This document shows, in pieces, positions 26,034 to 36,394 of a DNA stretch of 64,000 nucleotides. Made by a program: the position numbers and the translations under genes. Source of the DNA: Plasmodium brasilianum (lineage: Eukaryota > Apicomplexa > Aconoidasida > Haemosporida > Plasmodiidae); the NCBI RefSeq assembly GCF_023973825.1, contig NC_090117.1:248001-312000 (forward strand), written 5' to 3'. The notes under the pieces are model-generated. The model ran no database searches, was not told the origin of the DNA, and saw nothing but the letters and a program-made list of their open reading frames with translations. Numbering within the stretch: the stretch's first letter is position 1; each line of letters starts with the position of its first letter.

Positions 26034-26998
26034 CAATATAAAGAGCCCGTGAGTAGACGATTCCCTCGTTTTGTTTATTTTTCCTCCATTTTGTTCCATA
26101 AGATCATGTTTTATTATTGCGTTATATAACGTGATATTTAAATTGTTCTGTAACATGTTATAATGTATTAATCTTGTTCTCTAACTTTATGTTCCTTTTC
26201 TATTATTTTCTTCTCCTTTTCTTCTTTTTTTTTATGTTCATACAATATTATTTAAAGTTCACTATTTTTTTTTTGCTGCAATATATATTTAATTCCTATT
26301 ATATACTGCAAAAACACCCAAAATAAAAGCTTACATACATGTACACATGTACATATATGTATGTATTTATGTATGTATTCAACCACATGCATTACTAGTG
26401 AAAGGGGTATTTCCTTCCTTTTCCTATACCTTTTAAAGTTGTTACAATATTACAATAGAACAAAATATAAAACATACTTAACAATTTGTTTAAAAAAATT
26501 AATAATTCATATATTTTCCCAAAATACAAAAAAAAATAAAAATAACACAACATAATATAATTTGTACTTTTTTGGGTTTGCATCAGTTTAATATATATAA
26601 ACACATTTTATGGAACAATTTAACAATATCAGCAAATTATTACAAGTTATATGTGTAATTATGTAAATGTATACACACGCATATATATTGGTATATGCTC
26701 ATATAGATGCGTACATATATATATGCATATATTTGCGTATATATTCGTAGATATGTATAAATATGTATATTCACATATACAATTTCTTTAAAATAATAAT
26801 AAAGGATCAAAAAAAAAAAAAAAAAAAAAAAAAAACAGTAGTAGATCGTTTGGAATTTCCTTTTTTTTTCTTTAACTGCATTCTACTATTTTTATATGTC
26901 TTAACACAAAATAATGTTTTAATTTAAAAATGTCATGCACCTTTATTCTCTTCATATAGCAAAAAATTAGAAAAACAAAAATGTTAAATAGGGAGGCT
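26034..26998. other. Convergent 3' intergenic region
   Basis: About 1 kb between the convergent pseudouridine synthase and RAMP4 genes. It contains TATA-rich sequence and a long A run near 26,810-26,835. No gene is visible. Confidence 0.6.
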
Positions 26999-27527
26999 TC
27001 AATCAAATACTTTGGATTTCTGTATCATGCTGAGCATTTGAACGATAACTAAAAGATGAGCATAAATTAAGTACATGTATGTATACATGCATATGTACTT
27101 GTGTATGTACGTGTACTAAATACGTACACATAAGTTTATACATAAGTACAAATTTATATGCAAATGCTCTGAGAAGTCAAAGATTCACAGGTTAAAACGT
27201 AGAACAAATAAACATAGGTAAAAAACGGCATAAAAAACATTCCGCCCTATTTTTTCTCATAATGGCATAGATTATAACAAAACAATTGAAAATGCGCATA
27301 TGGGTACTTATTTTAAAAATAAAAAAGGCATAATATACAAAAATGAGTGCATTATTATTATTATTATTACCTGAACCAATGACAACAAAAATAAAAACAA
27401 GGAGAAGTATAGGACCTACTGGATGTTTCCTTTCCTTCTTTACCAATGAGGTTGGAACGTTTCCCCTATGAACTATGTTATTGTCAAAGGCATCTACCTT
27501 TTGAGATATTTTTCTGTTACTTGGCAT
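26999..27527 (-). CDS. RAMP4: RAMP4/SERP1-like ER translocon-associated protein
   Basis: Two exons, 68 residues. Exon 1 is 27527..27371 (52 codons plus 1 base) and exon 2 is only 50 nt, 27048..26999, after CATCTTTTAG. The donor is GTAATA. The join gives GPILLLVFIFVVIGSVIVQ, matching the family's tail-anchor pattern (GPWLLALFIFVVCGSAIFQ in animals). HRGNVP upstream matches the family's RGNV motif. RAMP4 is a tail-anchored protein that sits with Sec61 and helps new membrane and secretory proteins in the ER. Length and motif spacing agree with the 60-70 residue family. Without splicing, the frame runs into an Asn codon run and an artificial tail, so gene callers may miss exon 2. Confidence 0.93.
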
Positions 27528-27615
27528 CTACATAAAAAAAAAAAAAAAAAATTTTGTTTGCGGCTAATGGTATAGCAATTTAATTTGATGTGTACGTCAA
27601 CCGTAAGATTTATAT

Positions 27616-28229
27616 TCACATAAATAAGTGCACGTACAAACATAAGTGCACAATTAAATAAACATATATACGCAAACAAGTATATACAAACAGTGTAGTA
27701 CAATTTTTAGAAAAGTCAAATCTGCGAAATATTTTCAAAACAACGCCAAAAAAAAGGGGTAAAACAAAAGGTAAACCAAAATACAGAATAACATGGGAAA
27801 GGAGTAGAAAAAATATAAAAAGTAAATCAGCATTTCTTTTATTATTTATAAAATTACTACCACACCATTTTATAATTTCGGAGGTGTTTAAACAACTTTT
27901 AAGAAATATATGTATATGAATTCGATAAAAACACATTTAAATGTATACATTTATTAAATGTTTAGCGGGTATTATATATACATATATAAAGACCCTTTAA
28001 ATACGTCCTAACATTATAACATCTCAAAATAAAAGTACTTCAAAAATTATGTTACGTCGTTATGTAGTTACGTAGTTATATTGTTATGTTGACGTGTTGT
28101 TATGTAGTTATGCTGTTATGTTATTACGTTAGCAAGAAACGCAACTCCAAAAAAACAATACGCTCGTTGCTCACATGTGTATGTACATACTATACAAATA
28201 CGTGCATACAACGTACTTTCTCACGTAAT

Positions 28230-28272
<43 letters not shown>

Positions 28273-28642
28273 CGCATGGGATGGATAACTATACAAGTAT
28301 GGTGCAACCTATTCTTGGAAATAACATAAAATTATAATTCATCTTATATATTTACTCATACATTCGTTAAATACATCTGTTCACACATTCACTAAATAAA
28401 ACTGTTCACACATTCGCTAAATAAAGCTGTTCACACATTCGCTAAATAAAGCTGTTCACACATTCGCTAAAATACGTATGTTTATACTTTTGCTTATGCA
28501 TTTATTAGTATGTTTCATCAATTTATTATTTTCACTTTACCTTGTTTAATATGTTACTTTTGTATTTTTTATGTGCCTTTTTAAATGACTTAAAAAAACT
28601 ATTTTCCTTTAAATTTTTTACGTAATCCTGTATCGTATCCAT
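27616..28642 (-). CDS. Doubtful spliced gene: basic exon plus two-TM exon
   Basis: A minus-strand reading from the ATG at 28642 encodes 34 residues of coding-like basic sequence (MDTIQDYVKNLKENSFFKSF then Lys-rich) and stops at AAG|GTAAAG (28541/28540), a good donor. A second open segment at about 27895-27616 encodes CLNTSEIIKWCGSNF followed by two hydrophobic stretches (LLFIFFLLLSHVILYFGLPF...). The best acceptor (CTTAAAAG) would need phase 2, while the best donor gives phase 0. Joining works only with a weaker GTGAAA donor five bases later or with an extra exon I cannot find. I do not recognise the product. The two pieces may also belong to different genes, and the 3' end is uncertain. Confidence 0.3.
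28378..28470. repeat. 25-bp minisatellite (TGTTCACACATTCGCTAAATAAAGC)n, about 4 copies
   Basis: Four units of a 25-bp repeat with one or two changes each. It is GC-richer than its surroundings and lies between the two candidate exons at 27.6-28.6 kb. Confidence 0.85.
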
Positions 28643-29803
28643 ATGATATGTAATGAATGAGGAATATGTAAATTTTTGCCTTTTAAAAAGAAAAAAATAT
28701 ATTTTTTTCTTTTCACACAAAAAAAAAAAAAAAAAAAAAAAAATCAATTTTTCAAAACAACCTTTTCTCCTTTATAATTTTTATATTTACTTTGATTTTT
28801 ATTCAATTGAATTATCATATTTTTTGTTTTTTTTGTTTTTTTTGTTTTTTCAGTTATTTTATTTTTATTTTTATTTTTTTGTTTCAATTTGCACATTAAC
28901 TCTTCATGCAACGAAAAAGGTAAAGTTTTTTTTTTTTCCTTTAGCAGTTGTACATTTTGTAATACGTAGCTTTTTTTTTTTTTTTTTTTGCCTTATCAGT
29001 TGTATACTACTTTGTAGTAATTTTATTTATTTTTTATTAGTTTACTTTATTTTTTATTATTTTACTTTATTTTTATTTTTTTACTTTATTTTTATTTTTT
29101 TACTTTATTTTTATTTTTTTACTTTATTTTCATTTTTTTACTTTATTTTCATTTTTTTACTTTATTTTCATTTTTTTACTTTATTTTCATTTTTTTACTT
29201 TATTTTTATTTTTTATTTATTTACCTTTATCTCTCCTTCATTTTGGTATCCTTTTCCATAATTTTATTAATTTTTACCTGTTAAACTTTTTTATAAATTA
29301 AATAGCCCTTTCGAAAGGATATTTTTTAATAAAAATTGTAAGGTGGGAAAACCCCTTTACTTCTTACACGAGCAAGCAGTTTTTTTCTCTTGCACACAGT
29401 ATACGCAAGTTTGTGTACATAAATATACACATATACGTATATATATATTTATGTGCGCATACACATGTATAATGCGTACGTTTTATATATGAAAGAAAAG
29501 ATTTATTTTATTTTACCGCATTATCTGTGGTTCTTGTTTTCCCAAATCGCATCAAAGAACTGTGATAACAATAAATACATTTTGCCATTACACTAATTTT
29601 AGTATATAATTATTTTTTTACGAATTCGTATCGTTTATTTTTAAGTAACACAAATTATCTGTTGGTAAATGCAAATATGTATGAATGCGCGTCGTTAGCT
29701 TATTTTTATGAACATAATAGTTTAATTCTGTCTTCTTTCATTTCATATTTCCCCTTTTCTTTTTGTTTTGCTCCCCCTACTTCATTTCATTACGCACGAA
29801 AGT
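28643..29803. other. T-rich intergenic region with 19-bp repeats
   Basis: Contains poly(A) (28,720-28,743) and a tandem array of TACTTTATTTTTATTTTTT-like units at about 29,030-29,215. A Phe/Tyr-only reading across the array is not a gene. It lies between a possible minus-strand gene and the small plus-strand gene at 29.8 kb. Confidence 0.6.
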
Positions 29804-30172
29804 ATGATAAAACAAATGCTTAAAATAAAAAACTATAAAACAATAATTTTAAAAAACGAAAAAAACGTTGTGAGTTCTTTAAATCCCTTTACAACAAAAA
29901 GAAATAACTATTACTCAACATACAGAAATGAAGGACAAAACGAAAGATTGAATAAACAACAAATAAATGAAAGATACAATCTTTGGGATTTCCTAGCGTT
30001 TGAGAAAAACATCTCCTTTTTTTCAGTTAGTTTTTATATACTTTTAAGTGCTGTTTTGGCCTTGCACTTTTATAACAATTCCAATGAATATGCAAACTCT
30101 AGCATGATTAATGAAGCAAAAGAGCGAGAGAGGAAGAACTTGGTAGAATTGGAAAACAAAAGAAAGATGTAA
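29804..30172 (+). CDS. Small conserved-type protein with one TM segment, unknown function
   Basis: One exon of 122 residues, starting at the first ATG (29804). The N-terminus is basic and free of acidic residues for its first 15 residues, as in a mitochondrial presequence. Around residue 63 comes LWDFLAFEKN, then one hydrophobic span (about 70-91, FFSVSFYILLSAVLALHFY), then a charged helical tail rich in Glu/Lys/Arg. I do not recognise the family. The plan (presequence, aromatic patch, one TM, charged tail) resembles small subunits of mitochondrial respiratory complexes, which is only inference. The reading is not low-complexity, and the sense strand is purine-rich as in neighbouring genes, which supports a real gene. 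Confidence 0.65.
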   Translation: MIKQMLKIKNYKTIILKNEKNVVSSLNPFTTKRNNYYSTYRNEGQNERLNKQQINERYNLWDFLAFEKNISFFSVSFYILLSAVLALHFYNNSNEYANSSMINEAKERERKNLVELENKRKM

Positions 30173-30737
30173 ATTAAAAAAAAAAGGAATAAACGATAAA
30201 GCGAAAAAAGAAAAAAAGGAAAAAAAAGAAATGAAATAAATTTGGATTTAAAATATTTTTATTTATCACTGTGCAAAAGCTTACTTTGCATTTTTACTTG
30301 TTTTTTATTATTTTTTTTTTTTTTTTTTTATATACAATTGCGCATTATTATTTACATATGCCCATGTCCTACATAACATAAACAATTTGGATTTGTAAAA
30401 TATGAACACCTTTAATCTTTAAACAATGTTTTTTATACGGTTATAATTAAAGAAAAGTTTCTTAAAAATAGCATGCGTGTTTCTGTTTTTGTTTGTTCTA
30501 ATCTTGGTTTTTTTTAAAATAAAAAAAAAAAAGAGAAATAAGGAGAAAAAAGCAATAAATAAATATATACATATGCATATACATTCGGTACACAAAACTT
30601 TTCTTCTATTTCATTCATGTTATTTTACAATATAAAAAAAAAAAAATTCGTAAAAAAGGGCTCCTTAATATACATATATATATATATATATATATGTGTG
30701 TATGTACACATATAAACATACCACTGGCGGCATTAAT
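30173..30737. other. Convergent 3' intergenic region
   Basis: About 560 bp of AT-rich sequence with poly(T) and (TA)n between the convergent one-TM protein gene and eS30. No gene is visible. Confidence 0.6.
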
Positions 30738-31615
30738 TTACACTTTCGAGTTAGGCCCTTTCTTTCTTCCTGTACAATCTGAAAATCTTCTGTTATAAAG
30801 CTGTCTTTTTTTTGCTCTTCCAGTTAATCTTCTTCCTTTTGATTCCTTGGGAACTTTGGGCGTTTGGTTTTTGACTTTTCCTGCTCTTGCTAATGATCCA
30901 TGTACCTTTCCTATAATATAAAAAAAAACAAATGAACAAAAGTATGTGTAAAAGTAAACAAAATGGCATAACTCAAATGAGGGGAAATTTCCAAATTTTG
31001 CTGCCATTCAAAATAAAAAAAAAACAACAATTAAAAAAATAAAGAAATAAGTACGTAAACACGTAAATAAGTAATATCATAAATATGTAAGAATGCATGT
31101 ACGTACATAAATAAATACGTGATATTACTCATACGAACATAAATTAAATACATATATGAGTAAATAAATAACCAATAAAGCGTACATTGTTTCGAGTATA
31201 TAACCACAGAAATCGTACTTATGACAAAATAATGTAACGTAAAAATAATATGATAGAAACGGGAATAACTCAATTGCCCATTTACATGCTTTAAACAACA
31301 GGAACTAAAAGTTGAGGCAATTTTTGACATTCATTGGACTAATAATAAGGTAATAAAGTAGCAAATAAAAATACATAGGTATATGCGTGTATATGTATGG
31401 ACAACTGGAATGAACAAATACGTTCATATTTACAAGTATAAAATATTATCACCCTTAAATATACAAACATACATTTGTGCACAAATACATATATACATAT
31501 ATGCATATACTTACATACATATATGTATATAAACGCAAATTCTTCATAAATATATCTGCCAATCAATTATATGTATGTTACTATAAAAAAATAATATTTC
31601 AGTGGACTTACCCAT
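30738..31615 (-). CDS. RPS30: 40S ribosomal protein eS30
   Basis: Exon 1 is just four bases, ATGG (31615..31612), followed by a perfect GTAAGT donor. Exon 2 is 30910..30738 after ATTATAG. The join reads [14 protein letters not shown] and continues to 58 residues with [13 protein letters not shown], the standard eS30 core and length. eS30 is a basic small-subunit protein near the decoding centre. The protein is not fused to a ubiquitin-like domain, unlike the animal FAU gene. The 701-bp intron is long for so small a gene and may hold regulatory sequence. A start codon alone or nearly alone in exon 1 is common for ribosomal protein genes in this genus. Without this exon the frame runs upstream into intron sequence and gives a false longer N-terminus. 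Confidence 0.95.
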
Positions 31616-31913
31616 TTTTCCTTAAAGCTTCTATTTAATTTTATTCTTCAAATGGAATAACTCTGTGCTAATTACAAAATACAATATTTGTATGAGGAAT
31701 TTAAATTTGTTAGGTTTTATATTCTATCAAAAACAAAGAAACTTTTTTAAAACTTATAAAATTGAGCCATTAATCTGTAATTCTTCTAAATATACTATAA
31801 TTCCATATTAAAAAAAAAAGATAAAATATAATTCTTTTCTTTTTTTTATAATTTTTCTACGTTTTTGCAGTTTTTTTTTTTTTTTTTACGAATTACGATT
31901 TATTTATGGATAG

Positions 31914-31951
<38 letters not shown>

Positions 31952-33075
31952 TATATATTTTTTTTTTTTTTTAATATTGCTATATCATCATTTAAAACAA
32001 ATTTTAGCTATACGAAAACATGAATTTTGCTATTTTGTTTTATTTTGTTATTTTGTTGTTTTATTTAATTTTTTTTTTGTTATTTTGTTTTTTTATTTTT
32101 ATTTTTTTTTTGTTATTTTGTTATTTTGTTTATCGTTATGCTCTGGAACTCCTGAAGCTTGTACTCGTGAACACCTGTTATTACTCAGTTGAGAAGGCAA
32201 AATTGAAAAAAGCAAAGTATAACAGTATAATGGTATAATTGTAAATGAGTAAATGTTACTATATAAAGATTTACCTTCTAAAAGAATGTTTAATTACTCC
32301 TACTTTTTTACATATACACAGCTTTTTCGAATTATTTTTATTTGGAAAAAGCATAAGAAACATAATTTTTTTTGGAAAAGAAAGTTTTATAAAGAAGGGG
32401 TTTCTATTCCCCTTATTTTGCTTTTTGTTTAAGTACTGTATAAATAGCAATTGCAGCAGGCGCTGAAAACGTTATCAACTCAACATATAATATAGTGGAC
32501 ATGTTTGTATAAACATGAATACATATGTTTACATATACATATATATGTTATATATGTGCACATGTGTAAATTATTTATTTCTAAGCCAACAATTGGACGA
32601 AGGGAGCTATTTTATTTTTTTTATTTTTTCCCAATTCTTTTAAAAATTCAGTTAATCATGTTTATGGTGACGTGAAAGAGAAAAAGCATTACCTAAAAAA
32701 TACGGCAAAAAATAACGTAAAAAATATGGCAAAAAATAACGTAAAAAATATGGCAAAAATTAACGTAAAAAATTTCTCCATATTTTGCCAAAACCAAATG
32801 TATCTTTGTATGAATAAAAAAAAAAAAAGGATAAAAAGGGAAAAACAACAAACATGTGCGAGTACCGCTAACACGTAACGATTGCTAATTGTGTAACTAA
32901 AAAGTTAGCTCACAAACAAATTTTTTTATTCCATTGTTTACATATATGCACATTTAATCAGTATGCGCATTTTTGCTGCATAACTATGTAGTAACCACAT
33001 TGTTTGAGAAGTTTTAACAAACAGGTGCATATCCATCTATATATATAATTATATTTTCTTTTCCCAATTAATTTT
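31616..33075. other. Intergenic region between eS30 and the oxidoreductase
   Basis: About 1.45 kb upstream of eS30 and downstream of the oxidoreductase. It contains (AT)n, TTTTGTTA repeats and a short AAAAATAACGTAAAAAATATGGC repeat at 32,700-32,770. Two small plus-strand readings (32,020-32,238 and 32,245-32,466) are noted under findings but not called. Confidence 0.5.
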
Positions 33076-34413
33076 TCACACCTCAACGTGAATGCAAAGT
33101 GAAGCCTGCTTTAATCTCTCAACAAGGGCCATACCAAGACCTACGGATACAGAGAGTACCCCAAAACTATTTGGTAAATTATTTTGAAATAAGGATATAG
33201 CTGATTCGGATATAATTTTTGCCGTTAAAAGGTATCCCGGGTCTTCATTTTCCCCATTTAAATGTAGAATAATTTTTTTATTCCCTTTGTTTTCATTTTC
33301 GTTACTGTTTGTGTTGTCATCGCTATTTTTGTTTTGGGTTCCGTCTGTATACATATCGCACATCTCACCAACAATGGTGCATTTCCAGAATCCCTTTTTC
33401 AATTGATCCGATGTTTTCGGTTTATGCAAATAGTCTACGTACTTATCTGTGACGTAATCAACAGGTGTCAAGTATTTTAAGCCATTTATTAACATTGAAA
33501 ACATTCGTTTAATAATATACATAGGCATTGATAACTCTGCATCATATTGTTTATAATCTATAACCAGATTTTTTCCATATTTATAGTTCATTAAATAGTT
33601 GGACCATAATACATAAGCTTCTTCAATTTTAGAATAAACAGTATCAAAGCAATACCCAAATTCTTCTTCATAATCAAAGAAATAATTTGTTGTTTTTATT
33701 TTTTTTTCATATAAGGGGAAACCATCATCCGTACTAGATATATCATCATATTTATTTTCACATAAATAATGCTTGTTATAACTATTTCCTAAACGTTTTT
33801 TAAATAATAATGCACTCTTAATTGTAGTTTTCCCTACTGTCCTAAAATCACTCCCTTCATTAGATAATCGTATACGAACATATGAACACGGCTTTTTATA
33901 CTTAGATAAAAATTCTTCCTGAATAATGTAAGTCCCTAAATCACTAAGTGCTGAAATAAAGGATGCGCTATGAATTATTTTTAACTTTTTTTCTTTAGCA
34001 ATTTCGTTAAATTCTTTATATATCCTTAAAATGAAATCATGTTCACCACAAGCATCTAAATAATGGCAATTTGCCTGCACACAAGCCTTTACAATATTAT
34101 ACCCATATATTGCATACGGTCCTATAGTACTTACAACTACATCACACATTTTGCAACAACTTAATATAGAATCATAGTTATTTACTACATCGACTTCTTT
34201 TTTATATATCTTTTCTGTATTTCTGAGTTTTTCTTTTTCTTTTAATCGTAACAAAATTTCATTCAACCTATTTATGTTTCTCACAGCACATAGGAGTTTT
34301 ATCTGCCCATTCGTTATTTCTTTTTCATATTTTTTTAAAAGGTACTCTAAAATCATTTGCCCCGTATACCCTGTGCTGCCTAGCAGCAGTATGTCGTACT
34401 TCTTACCGTTCAT
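33076..34413 (-). CDS. Saccharopine dehydrogenase-like (SCCPDH-type) oxidoreductase
   Basis: One exon, 445 residues, start ATG at 34413. The N-terminus is a Rossmann dinucleotide-binding fold with GSTGYTG at residues 12-18. The family segment GPYAIYGYNIVKAC...CHYLDACGEHDF follows, then FISALSDLGTYIIQEEF. These match the SCCPDH-like branch of saccharopine dehydrogenase homologues rather than the lysine-pathway enzyme itself. An Asn/Lys/Glu-rich insert lies near residues 355-380, before the conserved C-terminal part (GYLLTAKIISESAISLF). The physiological substrate is unknown. NAD(P) binding is what the sequence supports. Length agrees with the family (about 430). Confidence 0.9.
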   Translation of the reverse strand: MNGKKYDILLLGSTGYTGQMILEYLLKKYEKEITNGQIKLLCAVRNINRLNEILLRLKEKEKLRNTEKIYKKEVDVVNNYDSILSCCKMCDVVVSTIGPYAIYGYNIVKACVQANCHYLDACGEHDFILRIYKEFNEIAKEKKLKIIHSASFISALSDLGTYIIQEEFLSKYKKPCSYVRIRLSNEGSDFRTVGKTTIKSALLFKKRLGNSYNKHYLCENKYDDISSTDDGFPLYEKKIKTTNYFFDYEEEFGYCFDTVYSKIEEAYVLWSNYLMNYKYGKNLVIDYKQYDAELSMPMYIIKRMFSMLINGLKYLTPVDYVTDKYVDYLHKPKTSDQLKKGFWKCTIVGEMCDMYTDGTQNKNSDDNTNSNENENKGNKKIILHLNGENEDPGYLLTAKIISESAISLFQNNLPNSFGVLSVSVGLGMALVERLKQASLCIHVEV

Positions 34414-34860
34414 TGGGCTATCTAGAATAGAAAGGAATTAAACTATGAGCTAACATACACTTACTCATATATGTATGTATATATATATATATATATATAT
34501 ACATATGCGTAAATGTATTTGTATATGTATTTATATATATACACATATGTGTGTTTATTTGCATCTATAAGATGACAAAAAAAAGAAAAAAAAAATAGCT
34601 CAGCATATGTATTTACGAGCTTGCAAAGAAAACAATGACAAGTGAGAGAAGATGGGTGTTCCTTTAAAGACATATATACATATATATATAATCACATATT
34701 GTATTCTCTATTTTCTTCTTAACCGAATATACCTTTTTTAAAAAAATATTTATGAATGAATGTACTAACAAAATAATCTCGTTAGTGTGTTTTTCTTTCT
34801 TAGCTAGGGATATTAAGTTTTCATATAATAACGCACCCTGTTAATGGAATATGGTTAGTC

Positions 34861-34896
<36 letters not shown>

Positions 34897-35478
34897 TTGG
34901 ACACTCCAATAATATATATATATATATATATATACATACACCTATTGACTTCCCTACGAAAAAAATAGTGCACCATGTGTTATATTTCCAACATGTATTT
35001 TATATGATTATAACCATGTTATATAAGCTATAAAAAAAAAAAAAAAATTGTAAACATCAAAAAAGTTTGTTAAAACCCACAAACGGAGCAAATTCAGTGC
35101 TTATACCTTTTTTGTTTTTTTGTTTTTTTGTTTTTGTAATTATAAGGGCCGTTAAATTTCTTAAGTGTGGCTCTCATTAAATCATAATAATAATGATAAT
35201 AATATCCGTTATAAAAAGCCATCATCAGAACATCAATGTATCGGTGTATATACATTCAAAAAAAAATGTCACTCGACATACTACACAATCGGATGTCAAT
35301 ATATAAATTATGCACTACGGAGGTAGTATATGCTGTGCTACTAAAAAATAACATATTTACTGTATTCACTTTTTAATACGTTCATAAATCCAATTTTTTT
35401 TTTGCTTCGCTACCCTTTGCTTTCTTTTTTTTTTTTTTTTTTTTATAACTATTCGATTATTAGATGTTTTAAGGGGTC

Positions 35479-35835
35479 TTATAGGGCTTGGATTTTCTGA
35501 GCTTTTTCGATAAATAAATTATTTGTAGCTGTAACGCAACATAATGCTTTTATTTTTTTTTTTAAAGTTATTTTTTTCTTTTTTTCGTTGCATAAACCAT
35601 CCTTTAAATATTTTATCTGTGAATTTAATTTATGTGAAAATTTAAATCCGTATGTTAGTAACATTTTAAGCGTATTTTTTATATTTTTCGTGTTAGTGTT
35701 TCCTGTTTTTTGTATTTTATTTTTTTTTTTATGTATGTTTGATCTTGTACATATTTTTATTTGTTTTTTTTTAATTTTACGTAATTTGTTCTTTTTCCTG
35801 TACTCATTTTTATTTGTTCTTTTTCCTGTACTCAT
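35479..35835 (-). CDS. Candidate Lys-rich small protein, unknown function
   Basis: ORF of 118 codons with ATG at 35835. The first 55 residues are Lys/Asn-rich. The second half has ordinary composition (LLTYGFKFSHKLNSQIKYLK and KALCCVTATNNLFIEKAQK) and an A-rich sense strand, as in true genes here. Upstream the frame runs into a 28-bp minisatellite whose unit length is not a multiple of three, so the coding part cannot extend through it. It might be the last exon of a longer gene. No family is recognised. Confidence 0.35.
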   Translation of the reverse strand: MSTGKRTNKNEYRKKNKLRKIKKKQIKICTRSNIHKKKNKIQKTGNTNTKNIKNTLKMLLTYGFKFSHKLNSQIKYLKDGLCNEKKKKITLKKKIKALCCVTATNNLFIEKAQKIQAL

Positions 35836-35940
35836 TTTTATTTGTTCTTTTTACTGTACTCATTTTTATTTGTTCTTTTTACTGTACTCATTTTTATATG
35901 TTCTTTTTACTGTACTTATTTTTATTTGTTCTTTTTATTT
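35795..35940. repeat. 28-bp minisatellite (TGTACTCATTTTTATTTGTTCTTTTTAC)n, ~5 copies
   Basis: Five near-identical units with C/A and C/T differences. It overlaps the start of the Lys-rich minus-strand ORF. Confidence 0.85.
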
Positions 35941-36357
35941 AATATACGCCTTTTTCGTTTATTCCGTTTAATACAGTGTTTCGTCCATATGATATTTTTT
36001 CATTTTAATGTTCGCACTACAAATATGACCGTACTATTCCCTTTGAGTTACATTTCTTCTGATAATGTAATGGAATTATAGTAAAAAAAGAATGGAAAAG
36101 TAAAGAAAAGAAAAGAAAGTATGGTTAACCGAACGTGTAATGTAATGGAGTTCCATTTTTAAGGTAACTGCGAAAAAAACAAAACATGAAAAATAAATAT
36201 GTTTAAGCGAAGTATTTTATTTAATTTTTTTATTTTTGTAAATATAAATGATGATAAACCTTTTAAATATTTTGATTTCATATCAAATGTTTTTATAATC
36301 CTCTAAGAAGTTCTGAATATTTATAAAATAAAAAAATAGCTCAATGTACGCTCGCGC

Positions 36358-36394
<37 letters not shown>

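Noticed and set aside
28378..28470. Regular 25-bp repeats as a CRISPR-like array
   Set aside because: The copies are contiguous with no spacers, and the genome is eukaryotic. It is a plain minisatellite.
28653..29261. Plus-strand 202-codon Phe/Tyr/Leu frame
   Set aside because: Poly(T) and 19-bp T-rich repeats. No ordinary protein segment and T-rich sense strand unlike neighbouring genes.
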